This document shows positions 22,101-34,206 of a stretch of DNA of 64,000 nt, in pieces. The notes beneath the pieces are model-generated. The model had not been told where the DNA came from, ran no database searches, and saw nothing but the letters and a program-made list of their open reading frames with translations. Source of the DNA: Owenia fusiformis (taxonomy: Eukaryota; Annelida; Polychaeta; Sabellida; Oweniidae); the NCBI GenBank assembly GCA_903813345.2, contig CAIIXF020000002.1, positions 16,314,467-16,378,466 on the forward strand. The letters are read 5' to 3'. Both the position numbers and the translations under genes were made by a program. Position 1 is the stretch's first letter. Every line of letters begins with the position of its first letter.

Positions 22101-25100
22101 GCACATTGTATTCAGTTGAAGAAAACCATTTGTACATATAAATAAGCAAATTCTCATTTGTATTTTATTTAATTGAAGAAACTCTTTTGTGTTTGTTTGA
22201 TGAAAACTCCTTCAGTTGAAATAACCATTTGGATGTAGTTTTGGAATCTTGCTGAAGTCCTCGATTCCTGGAAGCAAATCGAAAAGAGCACTGTCGTTCA
22301 TGTATGGAGAAATATAGAACGTTCATTATAGCCTATGCTGCATTCTGATTGGTTGAGAAATTCAAAGAGAGCACGGTCATGTTTGAATCATTTTTGAAGG
22401 CTTTTGTCTTGTTGTACATTTTGTGAGTTTTACATATACATGTACAGTAGAACCTGTATATCTGAACACCTGGCTAATCCGAACACACCTCCCAATCTGA
22501 ACACTTTTTTTCGGTCCCATTTTTCCTCCCATTGACTCCCATGTTAAAAAACCTTGAAATGTGAACACCTGTCTAATCTGAACACTTTTCATAAAATTTC
22601 TGATGCTTCATACAAAATTACTCACATTTTGTCATTATATCAAAACTTTGGGAAATAATCTTGAATGGTCTCATTCATAATGGGGCTTTCCAGCATGACT
22701 AGATTCATTTGAATCAAATTTTCAAATTTCTGGAATGCCATGTAGCTATGTGGTCAAACGAACTATAAATGTTTACCGAGAATGTGTTCACATTTCTCCA
22801 GAATCCTGAATATTGCGAATGCAAAAACCTTGAAATGTGAACACCTCCTAATCTGAACGCTTTTATCCGGTCGTATAAGACAGGTTCTACTGTACATTAA
22901 ATCATTTATTATCAAAAATAAAGTGCTTTAATCAGTTTTTCACATTAGAAATGGTGTTATCTAGCCCTACCAACACACATGCTGCCATCCTTTGATCCAT
23001 CTATAGCAAATGCTTATATTAATTGTATACAAATGAAGAACACATTTTTTGTTATTTTGTATTCAATTAAAATGTCATTCATTTTTTGTATTCAATTAAA
23101 GAGACCCCTTTGCATTCAAATAGAAAAACCCTTTGTTTTCAATTAAAGAAAACACTTTCTGTTCAACTGACCAAAATCAGTTGTGTTCTATCATGTTTCA
23201 GGTTGATGGTCTACTACAAGAGAGGGAGAATCTCACCAGCCTGTTGGATACAAAAGAAGAAGAAATGATCAAACAGCTCAGCAAAGTCAATAGTAAACTC
23301 AAAGGTGATTAAGTGCAATTCCACTTCATAAGTTTGGAAACCACCCCCATATGTTTTGTAATGTCAGTTGAAAACCTAAAATAAACCGTACACTCCCTCA
23401 ATGAGATTTGAAACTACCCTTATGTGTTTTCATCGTTAATATGAATTGACTATTTCTATTTCATTTTTAGCTACTGAACATGACTTGAAACTTGCAAGAA
23501 GAACATTAAAGGCCAAGGAGTCTTCAGATGGAAATGGTGAGTGTTTATAGATGGTGAAATATGAAATATTGATTAACATTTTTCATGAATAATACAACTT
23601 AACCTTACTTTATTAATATGTTTGATGTTAGGATTGAAATCTACATGTCTGTTGTAATTAGATATAGTAGAAGTGCAATGTGTGACAACATGTGCATTAT
23701 ACAGTCCCTTAAAGCCAGAAAAAGCTTGCAACTGAGCTGCCTTAAATGCCTTAGATGGAAGATTATATGGGAAATAACTTAAGTTTGAATCAGTTGAGTG
23801 ACCTGCTGAATGTTAATTCAAACACCCAAAAGTCATCATATAATTTATCATTCTGATGGAAAATGTTTGGCTTTGTTTGAATCAGTTTAGTGACCTGCTG
23901 AATATAAATTCAAACACCCAAAAGTCGTCATATAATTTATCATTCTGATGGAAAATGTTTGGCTTTGTTTGAATCAGTTTAGTGACCTGCTGAATATAAA
24001 TTCAAACACCCAAAAGTCGTCATATAATTTATCATTCTGATGAGAAATGTTTGGCTTTGTTTGAATCAGTTTAGTGACATGTTGAATATAAATTCAAACA
24101 CCTAAAAGTCATCATATAATTTATCATTCTGATGGAAAATGTTAGGCTTTGTTAAAATCAGTTGAGTGACCTGACTGTAAATTGAAACACCTAAAATAAT
24201 TATATAAACTGTACTGTATATGATTTAGCTGTGAGGGTGGCAGACAAGATGCAACAAGAAGTGACAACTAAAAGGGGAGAACTGGACAGTCTACAGAGTC
24301 AGCATCATTGGCTTCAGGAAAAACTGGAAGCTGCTGCCAAAGTAAGGATTCATACTTGACTAAAATGGGAGGATATTGAAGCCCACTTGTCAAAACAGTT
24401 ATTCTGATTTTCAATATACAGTTACGACTCTATTTCATAACTCAATTTCCGTGGCATATCTAAAATAGTTTGTACATAGGTTTTGACCTGTAAAACATGT
24501 TGATTAATATGGCACACATTAATTGTTTTGTGCCTTCATGCAATCTCACATTGTACATGTTGCTATTTAGGATAAGAAGGCCTACAAAGATGAGTTGGAG
24601 AAATGTAGGAATGACACAAAGAAGGTGAATGCTTATAATCACCAACTATCAACAGAGCTGGAGGCATATATTAAGAAGAATCAACAACTCAGAGAAAAAA
24701 TTTCACAACTGGAAGCCTCCCTTGAAAAGGTAATATTTAAAAAAGTTAAGATGAAGGGTGGTTAAGACTTCATAAATTGAAAATAAAGTGAAATAGAGTT
24801 GAACACACATTTAGTTAACAGTCTATGATGTGATATTATGTGTTCAAGAAATAAATTCTTTCAAAATCTCTTCTGGATGCAACACCTGATTGATTCACTG
24901 CTTGAGAGATTATAGGGTCAGAATAAATTCAATTTTATTTGGTAATCCTTTGCAATAAGTGATTCTTTTCTCTAATTTTAGATAAAGAAGTCAGAAGTGG
25001 TAGGCTATTATTATATTGAAGGATTCCTGAGACTAACATACCTCATATTACTTACTAGATTTCTTGAGTTTATATTGCTAACCCTGCATATGGGGTCAGA

Positions 25101-28100
25101 GACTTTTATATTTTAGATGAAGTTCCATATTAAGGAAATGAGGTATGTTAATCTCAGAAGGAGCTAACATGTCAAATAGATTTACTTTCCTACACCGTAA
25201 CAACTGCAGTAACAGTTCCATTTGTGCTAACAGGACTTGATGTTAACAGTTTGCTATAACCTCCAAGTATTTTCCCTTGAATCTTGAATGGTCTCCGTTT
25301 TTTTGTGACAGCGGTTGACGATCATCAGTTGGCAGCTGTAACATTTTGCTTGTTAATGTCTTTTTGTACATGCTATTATAATTAAATGTCTGTAACTTGT
25401 TAAAACTTTCCTTTGATTGCTTTTAACATGTTCAGAGGTCAGTTTGCATCTATGTCTGCATCATGATAAAGCATGACATCTCAATTCTTCTCAGCCCTGA
25501 TGCTATGAGTATCAGAATGCTATGTCTGTCAATATCATAATCAATTCTTTGAGGAAGGGTTGATGACAACATCATTATACGAGGCCATATTTTGGAATGC
25601 ACATTTGAAATTTTGATCTGATATGACTCAATAATGAAGTTTGACCCATAATTTGATGCACATAGATATCATTTTGAACTGACCCCTTAGGCTAACATGA
25701 TTGCGATAAAGGATTGCATTGTCATAATCATATCCATTCAGACATGTAAAAATTGATCTGTGACACATATTGGGCATCAGGGTCAGAAATGCCAATTCAA
25801 TTCAAAGTTCTGGACAGGAATACACTCTTGCAAATCTCTTTACTGCAGATTGTAATAAAGTTTGAAGATCTTGAACCATAAATATTTCTGACTCTCTTCT
25901 GAGTGCTTCGTATGCTATGACCATTTCACCTTTAATACTACCATCATGTCCATGTCCCATGAGATAACTCTCGAGATCTGAAGCTTGATGTTTCGTTCAG
26001 TTTAACTTACCAGAAACATTTACCTGGGATAACCAGGGAATGGTCTTCTCAGGGCTTGTTCATACCTAAACCTTAACGGACTCTCACATTGCCATAAATG
26101 AAATTATTCACGTCAATAATTTGAATTTCTCAAATTACTTCAAAAATATAATTATGCAAATATAAGATTGTGCTTACTTTGTACTTAATTATTCTCTTGT
26201 GGCTAGGCTGGTTCTAAATACTCATCTGCACAAGCCAAGCTGGAGGAAGTTGAACAAGAAATGACAAGACTTAAACTTCATCATCAATTGGAGATAAAGG
26301 TATGTATTGTTAAACTAAGGGTAAAATATAAGTGCCAGGCCAAAGTCAGATTGTTCAAATCTAGGCAAGCAGCTATCTTGTTAAAGTAAAATAATATGGC
26401 AACCAGTGTGTAAAGCCTTACATGTATTTGAAGACTCATTATAGTTATTACATGTATTCACCAATAGTATAGTTTCCATATAGGTCATATTGAAATCTCG
26501 CTAAATCTCGTTTTTCGTGAGATTTTAAGAGATTTGCATATTTAACCTCTAATGACTTACATTACCTTCTTTTAAATGGCATATTTGAATTCAGTGAAAT
26601 GTTTTCTCCTAGAATAGCTTTGATTTGCACAGTTATGTAATTTGAATACTTTTCCATGACAATTTAAAAAAACTTGGGCCAAATCTCCATAGATGCAATG
26701 TGTTACGCGGTATATGGCATACATTCATGGATGCGCGGTATTTGTGATACAGGTGAATATGCCATACTCACCTGCGGTATATGGGATATTCCGCAGGTGA
26801 GAATGCGATATTCCGCAGTGAATATGCGATACATCGATTTCAGTGAATACCCGATACTCACCTGCGGAATATGTCATACTCACTTGCGGAATATGCCATA
26901 TACCGCAGGTGAATATGACATATACCGCACATGAAAACGTGATACAGAAAGCCTTGATTTGATTGGTTGCGAGAATCGACTCTAAATGTAAAACTACGCT
27001 GGATTACCAATATAATTAGTGCGTCGAGTACTAATATATGAATCCTGGATTGATTGAGTAAGTCTATTACGCGAGATTGGTGACTGATACTTCTGCTAAG
27101 TTAATATATTCGATACACAGTACTGTTGATTCAGTAATCATTATAATAATTTATAACGATTTACTTGTTCGTTCAATCGATGCAATTGACAATTGCGTAC
27201 TTCCGTATCACGTTCTCATTGGTTAGTGTGTATGCCATATACCGCAGGTGAATCTGTCATACACCGCAAGTGAATATGCCATATTCGTTGCGGAATATGA
27301 CATATTTTTGTATCGTGTTTATCGCGTAACACGATGCTAAAAATCTTTAAAACCCTGGATTATTTGTATGTCAACCAACATTTGCACGTTTAATCACAAC
27401 ATGTTTATAAACAGGGTCATCATGTGGAAAATCATCCAAGTTTTATACAGATTCAACTAACACTCTTTGATAAATCATGAAATTAAGCCACTTTTCCAAG
27501 ATTTTAGCATGTAAGTGAAGGGAACTCTAGCCCAAGTTAAAAGCTGAATAAAAGATGGCAGCACGAGATTTCATTGCTTTTTCTGCTATTTAGAAACTAT
27601 CCTATTAACTTCAAATATTTTATTGACTTTTCCCGTACTGTATAAATCATATTAAGCATTATTGTTCAAAATTAGCCATGTATTACCTTAATGTTAATTT
27701 GATATATGAAATTTTGTAGAATTTCAGTAAATTGTCAATGAAACGTAAATGAATATTGTTCAGAAATAACCCATCCAATGCCAACATATTTTCCAGGAAC
27801 TTCAGAGAACAGGCCAGGTTGCAGTAAAGGGGGAGCCACATGTCTCTCAACTTCCCCATCAAGATAACCCAAATCAGCTGTCAATTGCAAGCACAGATTA
27901 TGCAATGCATTATGGGATGCAGAAAGAGAAACCTGTTTCCCAGAAGCAATCTAAGGTAGTTTGAATCTAATTGTTAGATATACATTTTTTGAACATGTAA
28001 TAAATTCAAATATTATTCTTGAATTTAAACTATGAATTGATCAATATTGAAATAGTTAGTCACTTTGGTGATTCTGGGTTCATAAAATAAAATCAACCCA

Positions 28101-31100
28101 AGTATATACTTTCTTAGCTATCTCCTTAAATGTGTTTGGTGCACTTTTTGCCATCCCTGGGGAACCAAGGGTACATTGTTGACATGAGGGTAACACATGA
28201 TATCACGAGCAGAAAATTTTTGCCACAACTGAGAAAACTTTATGTGACTCAAATTTTCAATTTTAAAATTCAGACTGAATTCTCTCGGTAAAGTTCCAAA
28301 ATCTGTATAAAGACACAAAAACAAGACTGTGAATTGCAATAACATGCAAGGGTTCACACCAATAAGTTTGGTAACCCAAAAACTGCCTTGTCAGACATAT
28401 AGTCTACACTCTAAATTATAGGTTTTGTTTTGACAAAAACTCCTGTAAACTACAGTTGCATTGTTTTTATGTCACAATCAGAAGTGGTCACATATTGTTA
28501 TAGTCTCAAACTTTTTTGTGGACAGTATTCCTCAGTTGGCATTTATAAGAAATGGCAGGTGGTCACATTTTGTATGCCTTGTTTATGAATGTTTTTATTA
28601 GAAATCTGGTAGAGTCCTGGTTAATATGTACTTTTTTATGTGCAAACAGTTCTTAACTTGTAAAATGTGATTTATATGAAATAATTATCCCATTGAACAA
28701 AGTTCGGAGGGATTATAGCTATAGGGAACGCCTCCGTCCGTCCGGGCAATAACTCAAATACCGTTGGCCCGATTTAAATGTAAAAAAATCATACATTAGT
28801 AAAGTTAGAAATGTAGATATTGAAGAAACACATGGCAGCCATCTTGAAAAGTGGCGGCCTTTACTTGTTATTTTACGATTTTTGCTGTAACTCAAAAAGT
28901 AGTGGGGCGATTTTGTTCATATTTGGTATGTGAATACTATAAGCATGGCACACTGTCTAGTGACACTTTTGGTAGAATGCGGCCATTTTGAAAAATGGCC
29001 ACCATTTTAATGTATTTTACTATAACTCGAAAAGTAGTGGAGCGATTTTGTTCATATTTGGTATGTGAATACTATTAGCATGACACACTGTCTAATGACA
29101 CTTTTGGTAGAAGGTGGCTATTTTGAAAAATGGCCGCCATTTTAACGTATTTTACTATAACTTGAAAAGTAGTGGAGCGATTTTTTCATATTTGGTATGT
29201 GAATACCATAAGCATGGCACACTGTCTAATGACACTTTTGGTAGAAGGTGGCCATTTTGGAAAATGGCTGCCATTTTTGCTATATACTTTGTTTGTAAAT
29301 ATGCCAGCCATGGCTGTTCGATGGGATTTGCTATGCTTTAGCGTTGCTGTTGTCTAGTTCACCTTGAAAAAACAACTTTCAGCCAGTGCTAGTTTCTTTG
29401 TATTTTCTCAGTTAAACTCTATTTTTACTTACTTAGGAGCATTCATCAAATGTAGAAGCTGGGGTTGGAGAAGAACTTAAAGGAATACTAGATGAGATGA
29501 GATCACTGCTCAATACACAGAAAACACAAAAAGCTGCTGAACTACACAAGAATCTCAAAATAGAAAGGTACACTGCAATTGACCTAAAGTTATCAGTGAA
29601 GAGTGAACAAAACATTTTTGTAACTTTCAAAATGACAAGTGATTTGATAAAATATATCTTGTTCAGTAAGATTTGTTTCTCCTTTGAAATGCTGAGTTTC
29701 AATTTGTTCTGTGCCAACTGAATTAAATTCATAACGTTTTGGTCCCAGTTTCATTTTCTAAAATAAAACAAAATACAATAAAAATAAAAACAATATTGAT
29801 ATTTTAAAGAAATAATAAGATTTTACAAATAGAACATTTACCGTTATGATTTCCAGGGTTACCTCTGATGGGACATCAGGAACAGAAGTAGACTCAAACT
29901 ATCATGCAAGTAGGAGAAGCAAGCATTATTTAAAACAAGGTAAAGTCTAATAGTAATGTAAACTACTATTTTAAAGGTGTGTTTATATTTCACTCCTTGA
30001 TGATATATTGGATCAGTTTGCCACGCTGGTAGCTGGAGGGGTGGGGGGCATTTTGTGCTGAAGTCACCTTTGTGTTTTCAGCCAAACCATTTGATGGATT
30101 TCAGATTTTTAGTGGTGCTTCTTATTTCAATTAAATGAAAAGTGGGATCAAGTTAATAAAACTAAAATAATTTAATTCTGATTAAACTTTTATGGTCCAA
30201 ATATGACTAATATTATGTACACTAACATTTATATGTCGTCACCACAAGTGGACAGTGTTCGGCATTCGGAGTCTGCAACAAATGGTAGGTGGTGACATTT
30301 GCATGTTAATGCCTTGTTCATGTAAAGGATAGACACATACATGTATATCTTCAACAATTTCAAATACAATACAATTTTTCTCAGGACCAAGTTATTCAAT
30401 GTCACCCCCTGTAAAACTGCTACCCAGAGAGGATCATGGGAAAATACCTACCTGGGAGAACCATGGAAAATCTAGGAGTCATCAACATGGGTCTTCAGGT
30501 ATTTGCAATTTCTCACATTTTCCTATTCCATTTTTTCCTATCCTTCTAAACATACTTAAGTCAGTTTGTCCACGTGTTGGTTGTCATTCCATTCATGTGT
30601 CTTCAAATATCTGTTGTCACACTCACTAAGTTAAAATTTTACGGGCTTATATCATCTTATAGGCATCAGCTCTTTACTTGTGAAGAAATTAAGTTAAGAT
30701 CACCTCTTTCAAAATTGCCACTGTTTTCAATGACTTTGAATGCTTCTTCGAACTTGGATAAAAAAATAAAACTCCTTTATAAGTTAATCTGACTTTTAGA
30801 CATTTTTGCCTTAAATTAGATACATATGCTTGTCAAGCCAGATATTTTCTTTTCAAAAGAAATTCAATGAAACAAATGCATAATTTGAATCTTTTGTGAA
30901 CTTATCTCATGATTTATTTTACCAAAGAACTTAAGAGCATATTCACAGAGTTTTATGTACCTTTAATAAGAGTATAGCATATAAGCAAATAAATTTTCAA
31001 AATCAAGTAACTTTACAAATGGAAAAATCACTAACATGGAGATTCTGTTTTACCCTATGCATTCTAGGTCACACACCCCTTCACAAGAAACCTGATACCA

Positions 31101-31476
31101 AGGAATTGTGCAGAAGGCTAGAGCAAAAAATTGAAAATCTATCAAAGATGGGTGGCAGTCTACAGCAGGAAAATATAGGTATGTATGGGTGTACATGTAT
31201 GTGAAGATTGGTGGCAATTTTCTGTAGGGTGCTACATTTTTGGACTTTTTTCTCTTAATTTTACCAATTGTCCTTTCCAATAAACCCTACCACCTTTTTA
31301 TTCTATAAGATTTTTTATTTCATTTAGAATGATATTGTATTCTGATTTTAGCTCTTGTTTGTTTGTATTGTGCATTTTGTTTGTGTATTTCAGAGATGGC
31401 AGCACTGATTAAGGACCAAGGAAAGAAAATTAAACGTGCAAGGGACTCAGAAAAATTAGTGCACAACAAAACTTGA
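19171..31476 (+). CDS. Long coiled-coil protein, 14 exons including the 3' end (possibly CCDC158-like)
   Basis: Exons 19171-19290, 19381-19578, 21003-21698, 23202-23304, 23471-23536, 24229-24341, 24571-24729, 26207-26299, 27797-27955, 29437-29567, 29857-29939, 30385-30498, 31068-31178 and 31394-31476 all have AG/GT borders, and phases agree at every junction, giving 742 codons plus a TGA stop. The first seven or eight exons are almost continuous coiled coil rich in Glu, Lys, Gln and Leu. Exons 9-12 code a polar, probably disordered linker. The last two carry a final short coiled coil (LCRRLEQKIENLSKM, then MAALIKDQGKKIKRARDSEK). I recognise no enzymatic domain. The overall plan, a long coiled coil with a short C-terminal coil ending in basic repeats, reminds me of CCDC158, but other centrosomal or ciliary coiled-coil proteins would fit. 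The first exon seen starts in phase 0 without a start codon, so 5' exons are missing from what I can see. Confidence 0.85.
20059..20840 (+). mobile_element. Helitron-like non-autonomous element, copy A
   Basis: Starts TCCCAAAGAACAAAGTTC after an A and ends CTAG before a T. The hairpin ACTCC-TT-GGAGT lies about 9 nt before CTAG, as in Helitron 3' ends. Inside are AAAATGGC-containing units of about 150 bp. Copy B at 28688-29357 shares both ends. It lies in an intron of the coiled-coil gene. Confidence 0.55.
21003..21698 (+). CDS. Largest exon of the coiled-coil gene (232 codons)
   Basis: Phase 0 at both ends, acceptor TTCTATTACAG and donor CAG/GTGAGA. The frame opens with VALVEQHEKD and is unbroken heptad-type sequence throughout, with charged a-g patterns and no Pro or Gly-rich break. 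Confidence 0.85.
22443..22894. mobile_element. TACAGTAGAACCTGT-ended MITE, 452 bp
   Basis: Left TACAGTAGAACCTGTAT and right ACAGGTTCTACTGTA, TA-flanked, with repeated CTAATCTGAACAC phrases near both ends, as in pogo/Tigger-type elements. Intronic in the coiled-coil gene. No coding capacity. Confidence 0.75.
23787..24200 (+). repeat. Intronic minisatellite, 92-bp unit, about 4.5 copies
   Basis: The phrase GTGACCTGCTGAATATAAAT recurs at 23799, 23891, 23983, 24075 and (partial) 24167, a constant 92-bp step. The middle copies are almost identical and the outer ones drift. Confidence 0.85.
25022..25165. mobile_element. Small TIR element in an intron
   Basis: TTCCTGAGACTAACATACCT and its near inverse AGGTATGTTAATCTCAGAA bound about 140 bp. 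Probably a MITE remnant; no target duplication recognised. Confidence 0.4.
25166..26206. other. intron, nothing further recognised
   Basis: Intronic sequence of the coiled-coil gene without an obvious repeat or open frame. Confidence 0.4.
26693..27338. mobile_element. Fold-back element built from CATATACCGCAGGTGAA phrases
   Basis: Outer ends ATGCAATGTGTTACGCGGTA and TATCGCGTAACACGATGC form inverted repeats. Inside each arm the phrase ATATGCCATA-ACCGCAGGTGA and its inverse TCACCTGCGGAATATG alternate many times at a spacing of about 25 bp. The middle part (about 26940-27215) is unique. The open frame through the left arm is a by-product of the repeat. Intronic in the coiled-coil gene. Confidence 0.65.
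27340..27796. other. intron, nothing recognised
   Basis: AT-rich intronic sequence upstream of exon 27797-27955. Confidence 0.4.
28475..28610 (+). repeat. Dispersed CACCACC-ended repeat, decayed copy
   Basis: Contains CAAACTTTTTTGTGGACAGT, AGTTGGCATTT and AAATGGCAGGTGGTCACATT in the order seen in the copies at 1.6 and 30.2 kb. Confidence 0.4.
28688..29357 (+). mobile_element. Helitron-like non-autonomous element, copy B, with internal 135-bp tandem units
   Basis: Starts TCCCATTGAACAAAGTTC after A, ends CTAG before T, with a weak hairpin GCTA-TGCTT-TAGC about 11 nt before the end. The inside is a tandem array of 135-bp units beginning at about 28901, 29036 and 29171 (AGTGGAGCGATTTTG...AAAATGGCCGCCATTTT). 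The short open frames come from the repeat. Confidence 0.6.
30236..30325 (+). repeat. Dispersed CACCACC-ended repeat, short copy
   Basis: ATGTCGTCACCACAAGTGG at the left and AAATGGTAGGTGGTGACATT at the right, with an inner GTGTTCGGCATTCGG. A shortened version of the copy at 59955. Confidence 0.55.
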
Positions 31477-31587
31477 CAGTGAATATGGAACTGTATATCT
31501 GCCTTCAAGTGCGATCATGTGACTTTGCACATGCTTATGCAGAGGTCTCCTTTATGAGACTTACATGTATGGACTCCTTTAGGAGAT

Positions 31588-31593
31588 AATAAA
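31588..31593 (+). terminator. Polyadenylation signal AATAAA
   Basis: AATAAA about 110 bp after the TGA stop of the coiled-coil gene. A plausible poly(A) signal; transcript data would be needed to be sure. Confidence 0.4.
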
Positions 31594-32104
31594 AGTTTGT
31601 GTAGCAACAAAGTTCCATTGTTATGACATCACAATGAACTCTTTAGAATCTGAGTTAGTCAGATGTGAGAAAGGAATATACATGTAAGACATATATGTTG
31701 ATACTAAGTCCGTCCACAAGAATAACAGATTTTTGAGCTTGAAGAAGTGATCAAACTATCAAATGAATATTTGTATGGGATAAATTGTTTTTAATATAAG
31801 ATACATGTTGTGCCACTTTTGTCATTTGTAATTTAATTCTATTTATATGGCACAACTTGCTTTGTAACACTAATGTAATGAGTTTTTCATTGAAGGCCTG
31901 TCTTTCCAAACTTTCAGTAATTTTACTTATCATGATATTTATGGTCAAACAATTGGATGGTTCATCCATTTTCAAAGGATGTGTCCGGGTATATGCCCTT
32001 TTGGTCCCCCAGTCAAATGTATGTTAAATATGTTTTTTATTACTGTCCTAGTTATATTTGATAAGTATATTTACTTTTTCACGAGATTTGATGCATAATT
32101 AACC

Positions 32105-32372
32105 CCCTGCTGAGCATCCTCCTAAGCAGGCGTCCAGAATCCGTACCTCCTTCTTCCCCCTGCTATAAGCAGTTAGCATTTCCCCGATTAAGAACTCGTA
32201 ATTTGATTGGCTGTCGCAACACTGCGACAGAAATCATGTATACGTCATCGGCGCATAATAAGATCACGTGATTCAGTTTAATCGGGCGCGTCCAACTTGG
32301 TTATAGCAGGGGGTAAAAAGGAAGAAGATATTCTGGATTTTGAAGCCCTGTGATCGGAGGATGCCTGCTGAG
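32105..32372. mobile_element. Fold-back MITE
   Basis: The left arm (GCATCCTCC, GTCCAGAATCC, TTCTTCCCCCTGCTATAA) is mirrored by the right arm (TTATAGCAGGGGGTAA, GAAGAAGATATTCTGGA, GGAGGATGCCTGCTG). Arms are about 75 bp with a loop of about 120 bp that is richer in CpG than its surroundings. Confidence 0.65.
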
Positions 32373-32399
32373 AGTCAGAATAAGTATCTTAACAAAACA

Positions 32400-33840
32400 A
32401 ACAAAGTAATTATCATAGAAAAAAATATCAATGGCAACATGTATGACTTGCAAAGAAGAAATAACTTAAGACCCATGAAGAATTTAAAAGAAAATCATAT
32501 TATTGAAATATATTTAGGGATTAACATTTTTTTCAAATTTTTGAATTTCCCGCCAGTTTAATTTGAAGGGGGAAAAACAAGATGGCTGCCATTTGATGTA
32601 AGAAATATCAGAAAAAAAGTTGCTTCACTTTTAGTTTTCACAATGAGCACAGTTTTCCGGTTTAGGTTTTTTGACTGATTCTGACACTTCATCACCAGGG
32701 TCATGTATAGAGATTATAAAATTGAAACCGGAATGTTGTGCTCAGCATGAATTTGAATGAAATATGTGTAACTTCACCAACACAATTGAAGTCTCAAAAC
32801 TGGATGCTCAGTAACTTTGAGTGACTATAATCCCTCGATTACCCAGATAAACAACAATTCACTTATCCAGAAATGCCATCCAATGTCTATACAAAGAAAG
32901 TAAGCAATGTTTTGGAGGATATGTTTCAAACCTTTTGTATAAATAATTCATTTAATATTTGCCATTGATTTTTTTCAATTCTGACAAAGTGATATGCACT
33001 GTCTTTGATGCCAATATTCTTCATAAATTGTGATACAAATTGATATTTTGTACTCTCAGAAGAAGGATAAGATATTGAAGTTTAATAATATGTGTGATTG
33101 AGTTGGTTTTTCAGACATTACAATTTTCAATATTTTCTAAGTCGATACCCAGACTCATTCCCAGACTCATCCTTTAAGGGAACGAATTTGCAATCGGAAA
33201 TTTGGAAATGGGACCTGAAAACATACAGAACTGACATGTATACATATGTACTTGTTTATGAAAACAATATTGAGAACTGTGAGTTTGGAATCTAACGATT
33301 TATTTAGCATACCATTTTGCACTTGAAGTGACTTTAACTCTATTCCTAGAATACTGCAGAATTTAAAAAAATCATTTTCCTTCGCATTAAGATTGTTCCC
33401 TTTTTATACATATGTATGTATGCTAAAATTAATATGCGCTACTCATATTTAATGGGACCTTAAAAACGTTATGTATTTTATACATGTGTACATTCCATTT
33501 TATCAGGGTTGTATTTTTTTGTATTTGGAATCAAAAGTTTGTCTTCTTATCTTTAATTTTGTTTTGAAAACTTTGAAAAGGACTGACGAAGCACACATAT
33601 GGAAAACAATGGATGTTATGAAGAATGTTTTAAAGACAATAGCAAGAAATTTGTGTATGTTTCATTAATATATTATTTTTAATAATTTTATTTTATTATT
33701 TTTTATTTATACTTTCTTACAATTTTGTTTTTTAAATCAAGAAAATTATAAGCAAATGAAATAAAGCTTAAATAAAAATCAATGAGGTATTATGTTGTTC
33801 TCTTTCAATTTTTATTAACAATGAAATAACATACTTACAT
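32400..33840. other. no gene recognised
   Basis: AT-rich intergenic sequence between the coiled-coil gene and a cluster of repeats. Short open frames show no splice signals or domain features. Confidence 0.4.
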
Positions 33841-33843
33841 ATG

Positions 33844-34200
33844 CAAGCTAAGAGGGGGAGAAACCCCAGGGTTTAAAGATGACGTACGTCTATAATGTAA
33901 ATCTGTATTGAGATGACCCACCATCCTGATTGGTCCAAATCGACAAACAAAAATGGTGGATTCAAAATTTTCTTATATAACACTTCAATTAATATTATGT
34001 TAATTTCTGGCGTGTTAACCAATATCATAGCTTGTTATTCCACATTAAAATAAAGAAAGATGTAAGGAATATGTTTACATCAATTAAAACATCAGAACAA
34101 AGTGTTATATTCAAAAACTGTACAAACAAAGGTGGTACGCAAGTGACGTAATATGTCTGTCATCGCTGAAGCTCTGGGGGTTTTCCTCCTCCTATGTAAC
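33844..34200. mobile_element. TIR element with GAAACCCC ends
   Basis: The left end AGAGGGGGAGAAACCCCAGG...GATGACGTA is mirrored by the right end GTCATCGCTGAAGCTCTGGG, GGTTTTCCTCCTCCTA. About 350 bp, AT-rich inside, directly adjacent to the next element. Confidence 0.5.
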
Positions 34201-34206
34201 CCCCCT

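Noticed and set aside
23787-24200. CRISPR-like spaced repeat
   Set aside because: The 92-bp unit repeats head to tail without distinct spacers and lies in a eukaryotic intron.
26674-26934. 86-codon frame with repeated TCGI and EY words
   Set aside because: By-product of the fold-back repeat, which is not coding.
29114-29357. Frames of 75 and 61 codons with repeated KMAAIF-like words
   Set aside because: They follow the 135-bp tandem unit of the Helitron-like element.
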